Source of the DNA: Benincasa hispida
Taxonomy: Eukaryota > Streptophyta > Magnoliopsida > Cucurbitales > Cucurbitaceae
Reading direction: 5' to 3'
DNA: 64,000 nucleotides
Assembly (NCBI RefSeq): GCF_009727055.1
Contig: NC_052349.1
Location: forward strand, 34,590,134-34,654,133
The translations under genes were made by a program, and so were the position numbers. Shown piece after piece: positions 11,396 to 23,676 of this stretch (the first letter of the stretch is position 1; each line of letters begins with the position of its first letter). A model generated the notes under the pieces. The model saw only the letters and a list, made by a program, of their open reading frames with translations. It had not been told where the DNA came from and made no database searches.

Positions 11396-13204
11396 TGAAG
11401 CCCACAGCAGAAGCGGGATCGTTCCTAATTTTTAACTTTTTTACAAAATTAAATACAGAGAAGAATGATTATGCATTTTAAGATTCTACAGCATGTTTAT
11501 CACTGAAGGAATTGGGGAAGAATTAAAACTTACCCTTGAAGAGCAACCTTCTTCGCATAAATCCTCTTCAATCTGATCACGAACACTTCGATGAGGACAC
11601 CACCAAGGGGAGTCTTCTATATTCTCTTTTGGGTAGAGAATTGGTAGGAGGTGTGAGCTTTACTTCTTTTGGGAGAGGGAGGAGAGAATTTTTTTCCTCT
11701 AAAGGAAAAAACGTACAGCACCACAACCTCTATAACCTTCTCGTGAAAGAGAAAAAGATGATCGTGAAAAAACTTCTTCCTTCCTCTCTTAGCCACATGA
11801 TTGAATTAGAAAATGAATTATTTATTAAATTCAAATGATTTAATAAATAAATAAAATTATATATATATATATATATATATATGATAACCAACTTATCATA
11901 TACTATATACTAAACTATATGTTATACTGAATATAACACATAGCCTATAGTTTTTATATTGTATCAAATACAATATAATGTATAGTTAAATTTTCTCGAT
12001 CAATCATGATATTTAATATAAATCCAATTCATATTAAATTCAATTATACGAATCTCATCCATACAATTAGTATTAAATCATATTCAAATATTTAATTCAT
12101 CTCAAAATAAACTTTCTATAATAATGTATCGAATACATTATATTACTTATATCACATATAATTAATGTAAATTAATTATATCATATATAATTAATTCCCT
12201 CAATTAATTTGAACACTTCAAATTAATCCAAAATTAATTCTCAATAATCCCTGTCGAGCTACAGAGGGGACCTTTTGGACCTGTAGATTGAAGCTCTAAT
12301 GATACTTGAATAATTAATTAAACTCCTTTAATTAAATTATTCAACATCCATTATCTGCTAGTCATTCCATTAAAGACCGACAACTGCAATCTTCACACTA
12401 CAGGTATATTTCAATGTCAATTGGATATAACCAGTCAACAATATTATGACCCTTCCAAATTGCTCATAAGTACAACTGGGCCAAAATTATCGTTTTGCCC
12501 CCTATGTTACATCTAACTCATTAAGTACCACTGATCCCTCTAATGAATAATAAGTCATAGTCCAACTATGACTAAATCCCTCTCGGGCCAAAAGAGATGA
12601 ATTTTGTCTTATGTAGTTATGTTCCCAGTTCCCCAATGAGACCAATCCTCAAAATGGTAGGCATATTGAGTTGGCAATCTAGCCACTTTCACCCATACAA
12701 ATCAAAGAATCACCTTCATAGGCAGGAGTTCACAATTCACTCAGGATTCAGGTATGCCACCTATCATCATCCTGGTGAAATGTAAGTCTCTACAATTAAC
12801 GACGTTATATAAAGAGACTATTCATTTCGTGGTCCAGTCTTATACAAACTCTTTGTATGATATATCCCTACTCATATATCTCCACATGAATTATCAAGAT
12901 CAGATCATTTGTAGCACTTTACAACACTTATAACATCTACAAAGCAGGTCATAACCGTAGTGTCACCAGGTTAAGGTATCCAACTGTTTCCATCTACTTT
13001 AGACCATTTAGGTTATCATTTAAATATGATCCACCTGTATGTCTCTACATACATGTTTAAATTACATAAAATAACCTAAGATCTTTGTTTATTGGATTAA
13101 GTGTATGCTCATAAATTAACAATTAATTTAATAATAAATATTTATTTATACAGAGTTTACAAACTACGAGAATACAAGAGAGATTTAAAACACCAATCCC
13201 AACA
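11396..13204 (-). mobile_element. Copia LTR, minus strand, probably solo
   Basis: On the minus strand it begins TGTTGGGATTGGTGTTTTAAA (right edge 13204) and ends ...GCTTCA (left edge 11396). It shows the family's inner landmarks in reverse, e.g. the CTACAGATCC..-type block near 12280 and CACTTTACAACACTTATAAC near 12920. Length is 1809 bp. No primer site or internal sequence adjoins either side. The 5-bp flanks (AACCA left, TTGAT right) do not match, so insertion borders or flanks have changed. A (TA)n run lies at 11850-11882. Confidence 0.7.
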
Positions 13205-13873
13205 TTGATCATCCTATCTTGTGGAGTATTCAAATCTTGGGTCAAGGAACCTTGTTCTTGTCTTAAGAGCTTTGATCTTTAGGCAATTCATGTCTAACCT
13301 AATCCTTAGGATCGAAATCAAGTTGATTTTGGGAATTTTAGTGATTGAGAATTAGGGGTTTCCAATTCTAATTCGCTAGGATTTTCGTATCATGGGTCAA
13401 ACACACCCTAAACGATTATGTCTTTAAACATAATTGCATCCATATAAGATGGTCTTCATTTCAAACACCTAAAAATGTTGGTCCTCCTAGAATGGCATGT
13501 CAAACTAAGTCCTTGAACTAAGAAAGAAGCCTTGAACACGATCTATTTGTTCATGTCAATAGTTATGATTATACAATTAGAACAATTTTGAATTCCTTCA
13601 TTTAAGGTTGCATTTAATTATAATGTTATAATCTTTTGTCAAGTCCAGAATTATAGCTTAATTTAAGATGTTCTTACCTTAAATAGTTCAGTAGAACTCA
13701 TTTAGTGACATTAAATCATTGAGCGCATGAAAGGAAAGTCCACAATCATGAGTTGGATAGGTTGTTTTCCTCTTCTTCAAAGGATAAGGGGATTAGACAA
13801 TAATAATTCAATTCAAGTAAACTATCTACCTTATTTCTCCCATCACTAAAATAAATAGTCTCAATGTTACCAT
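13205..13873. other. Non-coding, nothing recognised
   Basis: About 670 bp between two copia LTRs of opposite orientation. No open frame or recognised repeat. Confidence 0.4.
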
Positions 13874-15891
13874 TGTTAGGAAATGTGCCCTAAATCTTGT
13901 AGTTTGTAATGTATAAAAAAAATAATTTATTTAATAAAATAAGAAGTTATTTTATTTGATCATTAGACTTATGTAACTCAATTCAATAAACTAAGATCCA
14001 ATGTTATTTTATGTAACGAACAATATGTGGTAGAAATATAAGTGGATTATGTTCAAGCAATAACCTAAATGGTCTGTAGTATACAGATAAGGTTGGTTGT
14101 CTTATCTTGGTGCCACTATAGATACAACCTACTTTATAAATGTTACAAGAGTTCTAAGTGTTACAAACGATTTGATCCAAATCGTTCATATGGAGATATG
14201 ACATGCGAGTGGGGGTATCCTATACAAAGAGTTTGTATAAGATCGGATCGTAAAATGATTAATTTCTCTTTATAACATCGTTGATTGAAAGAAATTAACA
14301 TTTCATAGGATAACTATAAGTAACTCAACCTTAATCCTGAGTGAGTTATGAACTCTTATCTATGAGGGAAGTCCTTCGAGAGTGGCCTAAGCCACTGACT
14401 CAATAAGCCTAACATTTTGGGGATTTGTCCAAGTAAGGAGTTGGGAACATAGCTACACAAGATGAAAATCACTCCTTCCCATCCTTAAGGTAAGTAGATG
14501 AATTGCTCCCTTAAATATTGACTCCAAGTCTTAAACAATGGGTCCCTTCCTCTCTTGGATCGAAAGGATTTGTTTATGGTAGGACCATAAACATGTTGTT
14601 CATTAGATGATCAATTGGACATAAGGAGTAAGAGGTAGTTATAGGGGTAAAACAATAATTTGACTCAGTTGTAGTTACGAGCAATTCGTGAAGAATTGAC
14701 TTACTGGTAATAGTTATATCCGTGGACACAGAAATATTCTATAATACGACAAGTGCAACTGTGGGTCTTTAATGGAGTGTCCCACAGTTAATAAATGATG
14801 ATTAATTTAATTAAATAATTTAATCAATTAATCTCGTATGATTAGAGCTTCTAATCTGTAGGTCGTTAGGTTCCTAGCTCACTAAGGATGAAACAAAGAA
14901 TATTTAGTTTTGAAATAATTTGAATTGTTCAAATTATAAGGGAATATATGTTAATTGTATATGACACAGTTAATAACATGTATATAGATACATTATATTA
15001 TAAAGTTAATTTTAAATGATATTCAAAATTAAACTATATAATATGAGAGAATAATGTCTTAAATAATATAAATAAGATTCATGTTAAAACTATATGTTAA
15101 ACTTAATGTGAATGAGATTCATATTAAAACTTTATGTTAAATTTAATATAAATGAGATTCATATTGAAACTATATATTAAATTTAATGTGAATGAGATTT
15201 ATATTAAAATTATAAGTTATGAGAAAGAAATACATTTAAATATGATCAAATGTAATATTAATTAAATATGTGATATTTAATTGATTAAGACTAATGAATG
15301 ATTATTTAGTTTAATTAAATTAAATTTGATTTAACTTAAATTAAATAATAACATAACTACCTTACAGTTACAGGGGAGTTAACGTGAGTGTGGGTGTGAG
15401 AGGGGGCGTTAACTCCCTTCACTTGTTATGTAGAAGTGTTATGCATTTGAAAAAAGATAGAACTTATAGAAGAATAGTTCTTCTCTCACACTCATTCTCA
15501 ATTTTCTCTCAATTATCTCTCAACCTCTCATCACTGTCACAAAATTGCAAAGAAAGAGTTTCTCTGTAAAAAAAAAAAAAATTAAATATTTTCCCTTGTC
15601 TTCCAAAAGTGGTTTCCACAAACTTTTCCTTGCGGAGAATAGTAGGGAAGACTTTGTGGTCATGTCTTGTTCGAGACCGAAGAAGAGTTGAAGAAATAAT
15701 GATTGTAGTGAAGATTATGAGAAGATTGAAGAAGTTGTTTTCAAAGGTATTTATTTTCTCCTTGAATTTCTTCACAGTAAAGTATGCTTAATTAAAAATA
15801 TGTTTAAACTTCTCTGTATTTTATGTAAATTTGAAATACAAATTAAAAGCATATATGTTCAAACGCTTTCGCACAAGATTCGATCCCTTCA
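13874..15891 (+). mobile_element. Copia LTR, plus strand
   Basis: It begins TGTTAGGAAATGTGCCC and ends ...GATCCCTTCA, 2018 bp, with the family blocks between (GATAAGGTTGGTTGTCTTATC, TTGGGAACATAGCTACA, GTGGACACAGAAATATTC). No internal sequence follows; a CACTA-like end abuts it instead. Flanks (ACCAT left, GAGAG right) do not form a target-site duplication, so one side is not original. Confidence 0.65.
15071..15230 (+). repeat. 40-bp tandem repeat in the LTR
   Basis: Four degenerate units with GAGATTCATATTAAAACTAT cores, the GATTC/GATTT words starting at 15076, 15116, 15156 and 15196. Shorter versions are visible in the LTR at 17268-19101 near 18480-18560. Confidence 0.8.
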
Positions 15892-16075
15892 GAGAGTATG
15901 TTGCTAACTCCCGACAATGTTTCTCTAGCCGTCAGGAGTAAGTATTATTCCCAATGGTATCTATATGTCGTCAGGAGTTTGCAACATACTGCCGACGAGG
16001 CATATTACCATTTGGAAGACATGTGCTCTCCCGACAGCTAGTGTAGTCGTCGAGAGAGCTTTTTTCTTGTAGTTT
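15892..16075 (+). mobile_element. CACTA-like transposon end with subterminal repeats
   Basis: The segment ends CTTTTTTCTTGTAGTT, one base away from the reverse complement of the classic CACTACAAGAAAAA terminus. Before it are inverted and direct copies of a CCCGACA / GTCAGGAGT word. One pair forms a stem: 15897-15918 with 15969-15990 (GTATGTTGC..AACTCCCGAC against GTCAGGAGTTTGCAACATAC). Another near-palindrome spans 16032-16061 around CTAGTGTAGTCGTCGAGAG. Subterminal repeats of this sort are typical of CACTA (EnSpm) elements. No matching 5' terminus or transposase is visible. Confidence 0.55.
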
Positions 16076-17267
16076 ATGACCCCTCCTTTAATTTAAGCTA
16101 GTATCTGGAGCATAAAATATATGATATATTGGCTTCGATGGAATGCATGGACATAAAATACAGGAAATGCACATACTATGACACTTCCTTGAAGTAGGAA
16201 TTCAACCAAGGCAATACTATACAAGTCGGGATGTTAAACCGTGTCTTGCAGCCAAAGAAATCTTACTTCATCCAACCACAAGAAAGTTTATTACTAGCTG
16301 GACGAGTGGATGAGACCCTCGAGTTGCGTCTCGTTAAGGCCATAAGTCGAGGGACGACCATAACATAAGACTATTACTTTCTCATCTCTTTATCTTCAGA
16401 TATCTAGAGTGAGAATGTAGAGTAGTATTTAAACCTTTAAATTTTATACTCAATGTGTGGTAGTTTGTTACATAAAGTTGAACAAATTACACATCAATAA
16501 ATGGGTATTTTTTGAAAATATATATATATATACACATTGATAAAATTAACTAAAGTTTAAAAAGGAAAAAAAAAAAACAAAACAGGTTTAAGAATTTTGG
16601 GACATAATCTCTATAAGATCTATACTATATTTAAATGTTGTATGAGGAGGAATATTTACATCTCCATTTTATCATTAAATATTTTTATAGTTTCTATTTT
16701 ATGTCTTTCAATACATCTATTCCAGCCAAGGTGTGATTGATATATCTTTTGGTGTATGGTTGTGATAGTGAACATAAAAATAAAACATCATAATCTTACA
16801 TTTGGAGATATGTTTGAACTAATCATTTGCCATTTAAATTTTCATAAATATGTATTTCTCTTCAAGTAGTTACAATTATTCAGGTCAAATAATATGAGAG
16901 ACTACCACATCAATTAAATTTTTTAAAAAATTTTATGTACCAATTTCATGGACATCTATCGTATTATTGGCTAGTCTTTATAACTAGGATTTCGACCTAA
17001 CTCAACATACAATTCATATATATTTTTTTGAAATTAAGTTAAGTACTAGTTTAGCTATTGAAGTTCCTAAGCTTTTTTTTAAGGCTGGTGAACTATTAAA
17101 AATAATAAGTATGTCAAATTTCAAATTTATGTCTAACATGTTTCTTAATTTTAAAAATATCAAAGAAATTCAAATATCTATTTTTTCTAATAAGTCCTTG
17201 ACGCAGTTAATAGTGTTAAAAACTAATGAATCATTTAGATATAAAAATTATAATTTGTGACTAATAA
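16076..17267. other. Non-coding, nothing recognised
   Basis: About 1.2 kb of AT-rich sequence between the CACTA-like end and the next LTR, with a TA-rich microsatellite near 16520. It may be interior sequence of the CACTA-like element or host DNA. Confidence 0.35.
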
Positions 17268-19101
17268 TATTGGGTTTTATGCCCTAAAACTCGTACATAG
17301 TAAATGTAACACTTGACCGATCATTAATAAAGTGTTATCAATGTTTACTACAATAAATAGTTATTGCTTATCTTTTATTTATGTTGCCTAAATAACCCTA
17401 ATCTAATAAACTAAGATTATATAGTCTTGAACTATACGTGGAAATATATGAAGATCTTTTTGCAAGATACAGCCTAAGGTCTATAGTATATGGATAAGGT
17501 TGGATACCTAATCCTGGTGACACTATGGTTATGTCTCACTTTGTATTTGATACAAATGCAATGATCCAACATATTTGTGTAGAGGACATGCAAGTGGAGG
17601 TATCCTATGCAATGAGTTTGCATAAGACTAAACCATGAAATAGTAACTTCTAGATGTAACTCCGTTGACTAATTAGGTTTCTATTTCACTAGGATGACCT
17701 AGGCAACGTAGTCTCAATCCTGAGTAGATTATGAACTCCTATTCAGAATGGATTATCCTTTGATTTGTATAAGTGAGAGTGACTAGTTCTTCGACTCAAT
17801 AAGTCTACCATTTTAGGGACAAGACCGAGTGGGAAGCTCGGAACATAATGTCACAAGATGGAATTCACTTCTTCCCTACTTTAGGGTAAGTAGATGAGTG
17901 TTCCCTTAAGTGGTATCTCTAGGACTTGGACAAAGAGCCCTATCCTCTCACTAATCCGATAAGGGTTTCTTTTCAATTGTTGGATCATAAACAAGTTGTT
18001 CATCAAAGGAGCACTAGTACTTAAGAATACAGAGGTAACTTAGGGTAAAACGATAATTTGACTCAGCTAGTGTTACAAACATTCGTGAAGGACTAACTTG
18101 CTGTCATTGGTCAATATTCGTAGACACATAAATATATCTGTAGTGAGAAGAGTGCAACTGTGGGTCTATAATAGAATGTACCCATAGTTAACGAATATTG
18201 ATTAACTTGGTTAATGAGTTTAGCCAATTAATCTCATATCGTTGGAGCTTCTGATCTGTAGGTCTATTAGGTCCCACTGGTAGCTTATAAAGGGTATTAA
18301 GGTAATTAAAGTAATTTGAAATGTTCAATTTTACTAAGAGAAAGAATATAATGTATGGTAATACATTATAATATAAAGTTTATATTTTAATTAAATTTTG
18401 TAATATAAATTTATTTTGAATTTGATTTAGAAATTAATTTATGGGAGAATTAAATATTTGAATGAGTTTAAATATTAAATTTAATATGAATGGAATTCAT
18501 ATTAAAACTATAGATTAAAATTAATGCGCATTAGATGCACGTTAAAATTATAGGTAATATGAGAGAAAACATAATTGAATATGATTCAATTATAAGGTTA
18601 AATTAAATATGTGATATTTAATTTAATAATTAATTAATTATCTAACTTAATTAAATTTAATTAAAATTGATATAATTAAATTAATTGAATTAAAAATATA
18701 GGTTATGAGAGAGTGATGTATTAGAATATAATTCTAATGCATATTAATTAAATATTATATATTTAATTATTATTGATTAATTTTATTACTTAATAATTAT
18801 TTGATTTATTTTAATAAATTAAATTTTGATTTAATTGAATATTTAAGTTAAATAAATTTATTGTCATTTAATTAAATAAAATAAATTTGATTTAACTTAT
18901 TAGTTAAATAAAATTTAAATAAATTTGTTATAACAAACTCCCAATGTGGGGAGTTATATGGGAGTGGGAGAGAGATCTTCAGAGGAATCAAGATGGTAGA
19001 TCCAATAATTGGTGAAGCCCTCTAGAGTCATCAACGAAAGTAATGGATTCTAAATTTGTCATTAAAATCTGAAAAAGATCTGGATTTTTTTCAACCCAAC
19101 A
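17268..19101 (+). mobile_element. Copia LTR with degenerate primer site
   Basis: It starts TATTGGGTTTTATGCCC (TG changed to TA) and ends ...CAACCCAACA, 1834 bp, with the usual family blocks. TGCTATTAGAG at 19104-19114 is a decayed version of the primer site TGGTATCAGAG. This was therefore a 5' LTR of a plus-strand element rather than a solo LTR. Confidence 0.65.
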
Positions 19102-19454
19102 ATTGCTATTAGAGTCATCTCAAAATTTTAATTAAAAAAAAAATAAATTTTGCTTTTTTTATTTAAGGTGGGATATGCATTATGATATTGGGTTTTGTTG
19201 TGAACTATTTTGGTTAATTGGTCTTAGAATTTATAGTTTTTACATGATTCATTTATGTAAAGGCCTCTACGTTTTGGGCATTTAATTGTAAATTAAGTCT
19301 TTTGTTAGTTCGGGTCTACATTAGTTTTCTGACAAAGATCGGTGAAATTCGAGACCATTTTTGGCCAAAACGGCGGAAAACGAAGGTACAAAGGCTGGAA
19401 TTAAAAAAAAATGCGGCTAACACAAGCGTGACATCATCATCATATGCATCACAA
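19102..19454 (+). mobile_element. Truncated copia leader
   Basis: 'TGTAAAGGCCTCTACGTTTTGGGCATTTAA' near 19255 parallels 4455-4485 of element A's leader. The rest of the element is gone: the sequence passes directly into a minus-strand LTR fragment with the GACGTCACATTGTTCAAG block. Confidence 0.5.
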
Positions 19455-20179
19455 AGTGTGACGTCACATTGTTCAAGTCCCGGAATCAGCCCTTAAGGGA
19501 GCAATTTATTTACTTACCCCTGAATCAATGAATAAGTGAATTTCGTCTTGTGTAGCTGAGTTCCTAGCTCCCCAATCAGACGAATCCCCAAAATGGTAGT
19601 TTTGAGTCGACAATCTGGCCATTCACACCCATGCAAATCAAAAGACCACCCTCATAGGCAGGAACTCCCAACTCACTCAGGATTAAGGTCATGTTACCTA
19701 TGGTCATCCTAGTGAAATGAAAATCTCTGTCATGAACGGTATTATATAACGAGACTAAACATTTCGTAGTCCGATCTTATACAAACTCTTTTGTATAGAA
19801 CATCCCTCTCGCATGTCTAATACATGAATGGTTAGGATCAAATCATTTGTAGCACTTTACAACACTTATAACATCTACAAAGCGGGCCACACTCGTAGCA
19901 TCATCAGAATATGAGTTTCCTCTTTTATCCATATACTACAGACCATTTAGGTTATCACTTAAAGCACGATCTACTTGTATGTCATCACATATATGCTTAA
20001 GTTACAACAATAACCAGGGATCTTAGTTTATTGGTTTGTGGTTAATGCAACTAAAAAATCTCATATTTCAAAGATAGTAATGAATGAAATATCTTATATT
20101 ATTACATCATAAAATGTTTGTTCATACAGGTGTTTATGAACTATAGGACCCAACGAGATTTAGGGCATCAACCCCAACA
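19455..20179 (-). mobile_element. Copia LTR fragment, minus strand
   Basis: The right edge reads ...GCATCAACCCCAACA, so on the minus strand it starts TGTTGGGGTTGATGCCC. It corresponds to about 43930-44560 plus 47496-47585 of the LTR at 42670-47585. About the last 1.2 kb of the LTR is missing on the left, where it joins the leader fragment above. It abuts integrase-type coding remains at 20180. Confidence 0.65.
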
Positions 20180-20686
20180 AAATGATCCTCCTCAAGGAAA
20201 GTAGCGTTTATCAATACAAACACATTATTTTCCTTAGGATCATAAAAGTAACCCCCTCGTGTCCCTTTAAGGTAGCCTACAAATAGGCACAACCTCGAAC
20301 GTGGTTCTAGTTTCTTAAGATTAGCCTCAAGCACATGTGCTGAGCAATCCTAGATGTAGAAGTGACATAAACTAGCTTTACACCCGTTCCACAACTCCAA
20401 ACGTGTTCTGGCAACACTCTTGGAGGGAACATAGATAAGGATGTAAGATGCAGTCTCTACTGCAAAACCCCAAAACGAGTCCGGTAAAGAAGCGTAACTC
20501 ATCATCGATTGAATCATATCCAATGGGGTTCTATTTCTCCTCTTCGATAAACCATTCTGCTGAGGTGTACCAGGTGCTGAGAGTTGGGAAACGATTCCAT
20601 GTTCTATCATATAGTTCTAGAACTAAAAATCCAAAAACTCTCCACCTCGATCAGATCAAAGTGTTTTAATCCTTTTACTTAATGCG
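20180..20686 (-). pseudogene. Copia integrase fragment (interrupted by solo LTR)
   Basis: Minus-strand frames give integrase C-terminal sequence (LEANLKKLEPRSRLCLFVGY, GTRGGYFYDP, then KNVF/ATFLEEDH) and, further upstream on that strand, the core end (IEHGIVSQLSAPGTPQQNG, WGFAVETASYIL). Integrase inserts the element's DNA into the host genome; copia polyproteins carry it between protease and reverse transcriptase. Frames are disrupted between 20334 and 20350. The gene is cut at 20686 by a gypsy-like solo LTR and resumes at 23677. The CAG codon in 'TPQQNG' is intact here, unlike the copy near 36204. Confidence 0.75.
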
Positions 20687-21493
20687 TATGAAACCCGAAT
20701 TTTCATTTTTCCTACTTAAGTAGGAAATAAAAGGGATTAACTAAGTATAAGTTAAATCATATGTTAAATAGTAGGAAAATTCTAAGTGTTTAAATAAGAT
20801 TGTTTAGTAGCTTTGAGATAAGCCTTAACTAGTAAAAATTTGGTTAAATATGAATCCAAAAAGAACTATGCATTGAAGGCTAGGAAAAATAGCTAAGTAT
20901 TAGATAATGTGTTGGCTTTGTGCTAAGCATTGGTGTTGTGCCATGCGTTGGCCATTAGAATTTGAGAGGATATTTGGGTATTGAAAGATGCTGAAGTATG
21001 GCCGAGAGGAAAGGCTATGGGATAAGCATACGGCAGCCAATGTTTGAAAGGTTAGTAGAGCATGCGGTAGCCTCAAGTTGTGCGGACATAAGCGCAAGGT
21101 GCTGGAGATGCGTGCACGGGTTGACCGTGTATGCGGCGATGCTACACGATGATATGCGACGATGCTACACTATGGATGCGGCGATGCTACGCAATGGATG
21201 TGGCGATGCTACGTGATGGATGCGGCAATGCTACGCGATGGTGCTATGCGACGGCCTTGCTAAAGGATGAGCTAGGCGATGAAACAAGCTATGGTGGACG
21301 CATGGTGAATTGTCCTTGCGTTGCTAAGGCTTGCGGTAATAAGGTTTATGAGGTTGGTTGTGTTAGTCTTGAACAAGAAACTAAGGATGTGGACAAGCAA
21401 CAAATACATACATGCGTTGGTCATAAGGGATGCGTTAGCAAGAGCCTAGGCGATGGTGAGCTATACCATGAGGTGTTAAGTTGAGAACCAAGT

Positions 21494-21696
21494 GGATGCA
21501 CAAGATAAGGTTGCGTTAATTGGAAATGGCACAATCGAGGTTAGTAGGTCGCATATGGGGAAAGGTGCTAGGCGAAAATGGCTTGAAGGGTGTTATGTTG
21601 AGATTAAAAAGACACCTCAAGGGCACAAAGATTGGATGGACGCATGCGCCAAGGGGTNCTGTCTCTTATACACATCTAGATGTGTATAAGAGACAG
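21494..21696. other. Assembly artefact: chimeric insert with Nextera junction adapter
   Basis: At 21659-21696 the 19-base Tn5 mosaic end CTGTCTCTTATACACATCT is followed directly by its own reverse complement, which is the junction adapter of Nextera mate-pair libraries. An N precedes it at 21658. The 75 bp after it (21697-21771) are identical to 21419-21493, and 21494-21657 nearly duplicates 21990-22144. Removing 21494-21696 restores one continuous sequence. Its translation gives the artefact peptide SYTHLDVYKRQ. Confidence 0.97.
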
Positions 21697-22985
21697 GGTC
21701 ATAAGGGATGCGTTAGCAAGAGCCTAGGCGATGGTGAGCTATACCATGAGGTGTTAAGTTGAGAACCAAGTCGACCCAAAGGTTGTTATGCGTTGGTGAT
21801 GTGCTATGTGCCGAGGACATCCGAGGCATGTGGATGTATAGGATAAGGCTTGAGCAAATAGTATTCGGTGGAAGAGGGTTTGTCATAATCCTAGTTGAGC
21901 GCATAAAGCAAAGGTAAGTCATGCGGTAGAGGGCATGCGGCCAAGGAAGAACCTTGCGAGCATCTAGTATATGTGACCAAGTTGCATCGATGGGATGCAC
22001 AAGGTAAGGTTGCGTTAATTGGAAATGGCACAATTGAGGTTAGTAGGTCGCATATGGGGAAAGGTGCTAGGCGAAAATGGCTTGAAGGGTGTTATGTTGA
22101 GATTTAAAGACACCGCAAGGGCGCAAAGATGGGATGGACGCATTCAAAGTCGTCATCCAAACATGTGGCTTGTTAGGAAGAAATCTTAAGCCTTAAGCAA
22201 ATGAGGTAGATGCACAAGAAGACATGCAAAATGAGGACTAATTAGGAGGAGACTATGCGTTGATGAAAGAACGCATGCGTTCGTAGCAAGACCATGCATC
22301 GGTCATGAAGTTACAAGAGAAGGAGATTCTATTGGACAAGAAGGTCTGAAAGTAGCATCAACTTGGGACGAAGAGTTATCCCAGAATACTCATGCGTTTG
22401 TAGTGATTCTAAATCCACCTGAAAGCTATGAGAGTCTAGTTTTCAGGGTAGGGCTGTTGGAGAATGAGGACAAGACTGAAGGGTCGAGCTGTCGGGTAAG
22501 CTTGGGCCAGCCTTGATGTAATTCCGGCCAAACCACGAGAAGTACTGAGCTAAGATTTTAGGGTAAGCTTTCTGAAACATTTTAGAACATGTTTGCAGAA
22601 AGAAGTATCTTAAAATAAGTTTTGGAACTATAAGTAATCTGAGCTTTAAGTTGAATATGGAATTTAGGGTTCAAAAGAAGAGCCCGGGAAGATCAAGGAA
22701 CTTCTAAGAGAAATATTCCTATCCTTATCAAGGTGAGTGGTACTTTCCTTTAAGTCTTAAGCATATCTTTTAGAGTAAGTTGTATATTCTTATGTTATGA
22801 ATGAGTATCTATCATGAAAATGAGATTATGTGATCGGGATGGTCAGGGGGTCAATAGACCTAGTTCCTGAGCCCGGAAGTTTACCTCACGGGATGGTCAG
22901 TAGACCGAGAGGTCTAGTTCCTGAGTCTGTGGGAGGATCCTCGTATGGGATGGTCAGAGGGTCGACAGGCCTAGCTTCTGAGCTC

Positions 22986-23096
22986 ATGAGCGGGGAGCTA
23001 TGTGCACATAAGGGACATTGGGAACAAAAGGGAACGCAAANATGAGCGGGGAGCTATGTGCACATAAGGGACATTGGGAACAAAAGGGAACGCAAA
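22986..23096. other. Assembly artefact: 55-bp duplication around one N
   Basis: 22986-23040 and 23042-23096 are identical 55-bp copies separated by a single N at 23041. This is the mark of two contig ends that overlap but were joined by a minimum gap instead of being merged. Confidence 0.92.
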
Positions 23097-23676
23097 AGAG
23101 TAAGCGTTTATGTTTAGTAACAGTTAATTATCTACCGTGTGTGTGTAGGTAGGTAACAGACTCATTCTAAGTAGTTATCAGTTTAGTTATCTACCGTGCG
23201 TGTAGATACAATTGAGAACAGACTCATTCAAGGTTGAGGTTTGAATGTAACCTCGTATTTATGATATGCTTGTTATTTATGAGTTGAAATAGACTTTAGA
23301 AGTTGCTTACCACTCACTGAGCTTTGTGAAGCCCATTCTTTTCTTTCATGTTTTCTTCCCAGGTAGAGAAAGGTGAGGAGTTCTAGGGTGTTGCTAAGGT
23401 CAAGGTCTGGCACATGCCACAGTCGCACTTCCAGAAGGTTTTAAGAGTGGTTTTTGTGAACCTTGTAGTTAAGTCTTGGAGTTATATAAAATTTACATTG
23501 TTGTGAATAAAATGGGCCTACTTATTCAGTTGTTGTTTATCTCCTTGACTTAAAGTTTACTGAGAGTAAAGAGGTTCAGATGGATTATAGGTATCACAAA
23601 AAGGGTGGTATCTGCAGTCCCTCACGCCTCTTCTCGGGCTCAGGAGTACGGGCTCGGGGCGGGGTGTGACAATGCG

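Larger units (their letters stand above)
20687..23671 (+). mobile_element. Gypsy-like solo LTR with TSD ATGCG
   Basis: A single LTR with no internal region sits between ATGCG at 20682-20686 and ATGCG at 23672-23676, splitting a copia integrase frame that continues cleanly on both sides. It ends GGGGTGTGACA like the copy at 44563-47490 and shares its start (TTTTCCTAC, then AAAATTCTAAGTGTT), although the first bases have changed to TATGAAACCC. Assembled length is 2985 bp, but that includes an adapter, a chimeric insertion of about 203 bp and a 55-bp duplication, so the true length is nearer 2.7 kb. Single LTRs arise by recombination between an element's two LTRs. Confidence 0.85.

Noticed and set aside
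15384..15791. Overlapping short frames on both strands
   Set aside because: They lie within a copia LTR and resemble no protein.
13869..16013. Target duplication ACCAT around the LTR at 13874
   Set aside because: ACCAT recurs only near 16009, not next to a CA border; the LTR's right flank is GAGAG.
21520..21762. Open frame containing SYTHLDVYKRQ
   Set aside because: It crosses the Nextera adapter and an N; the peptide is an adapter translation.
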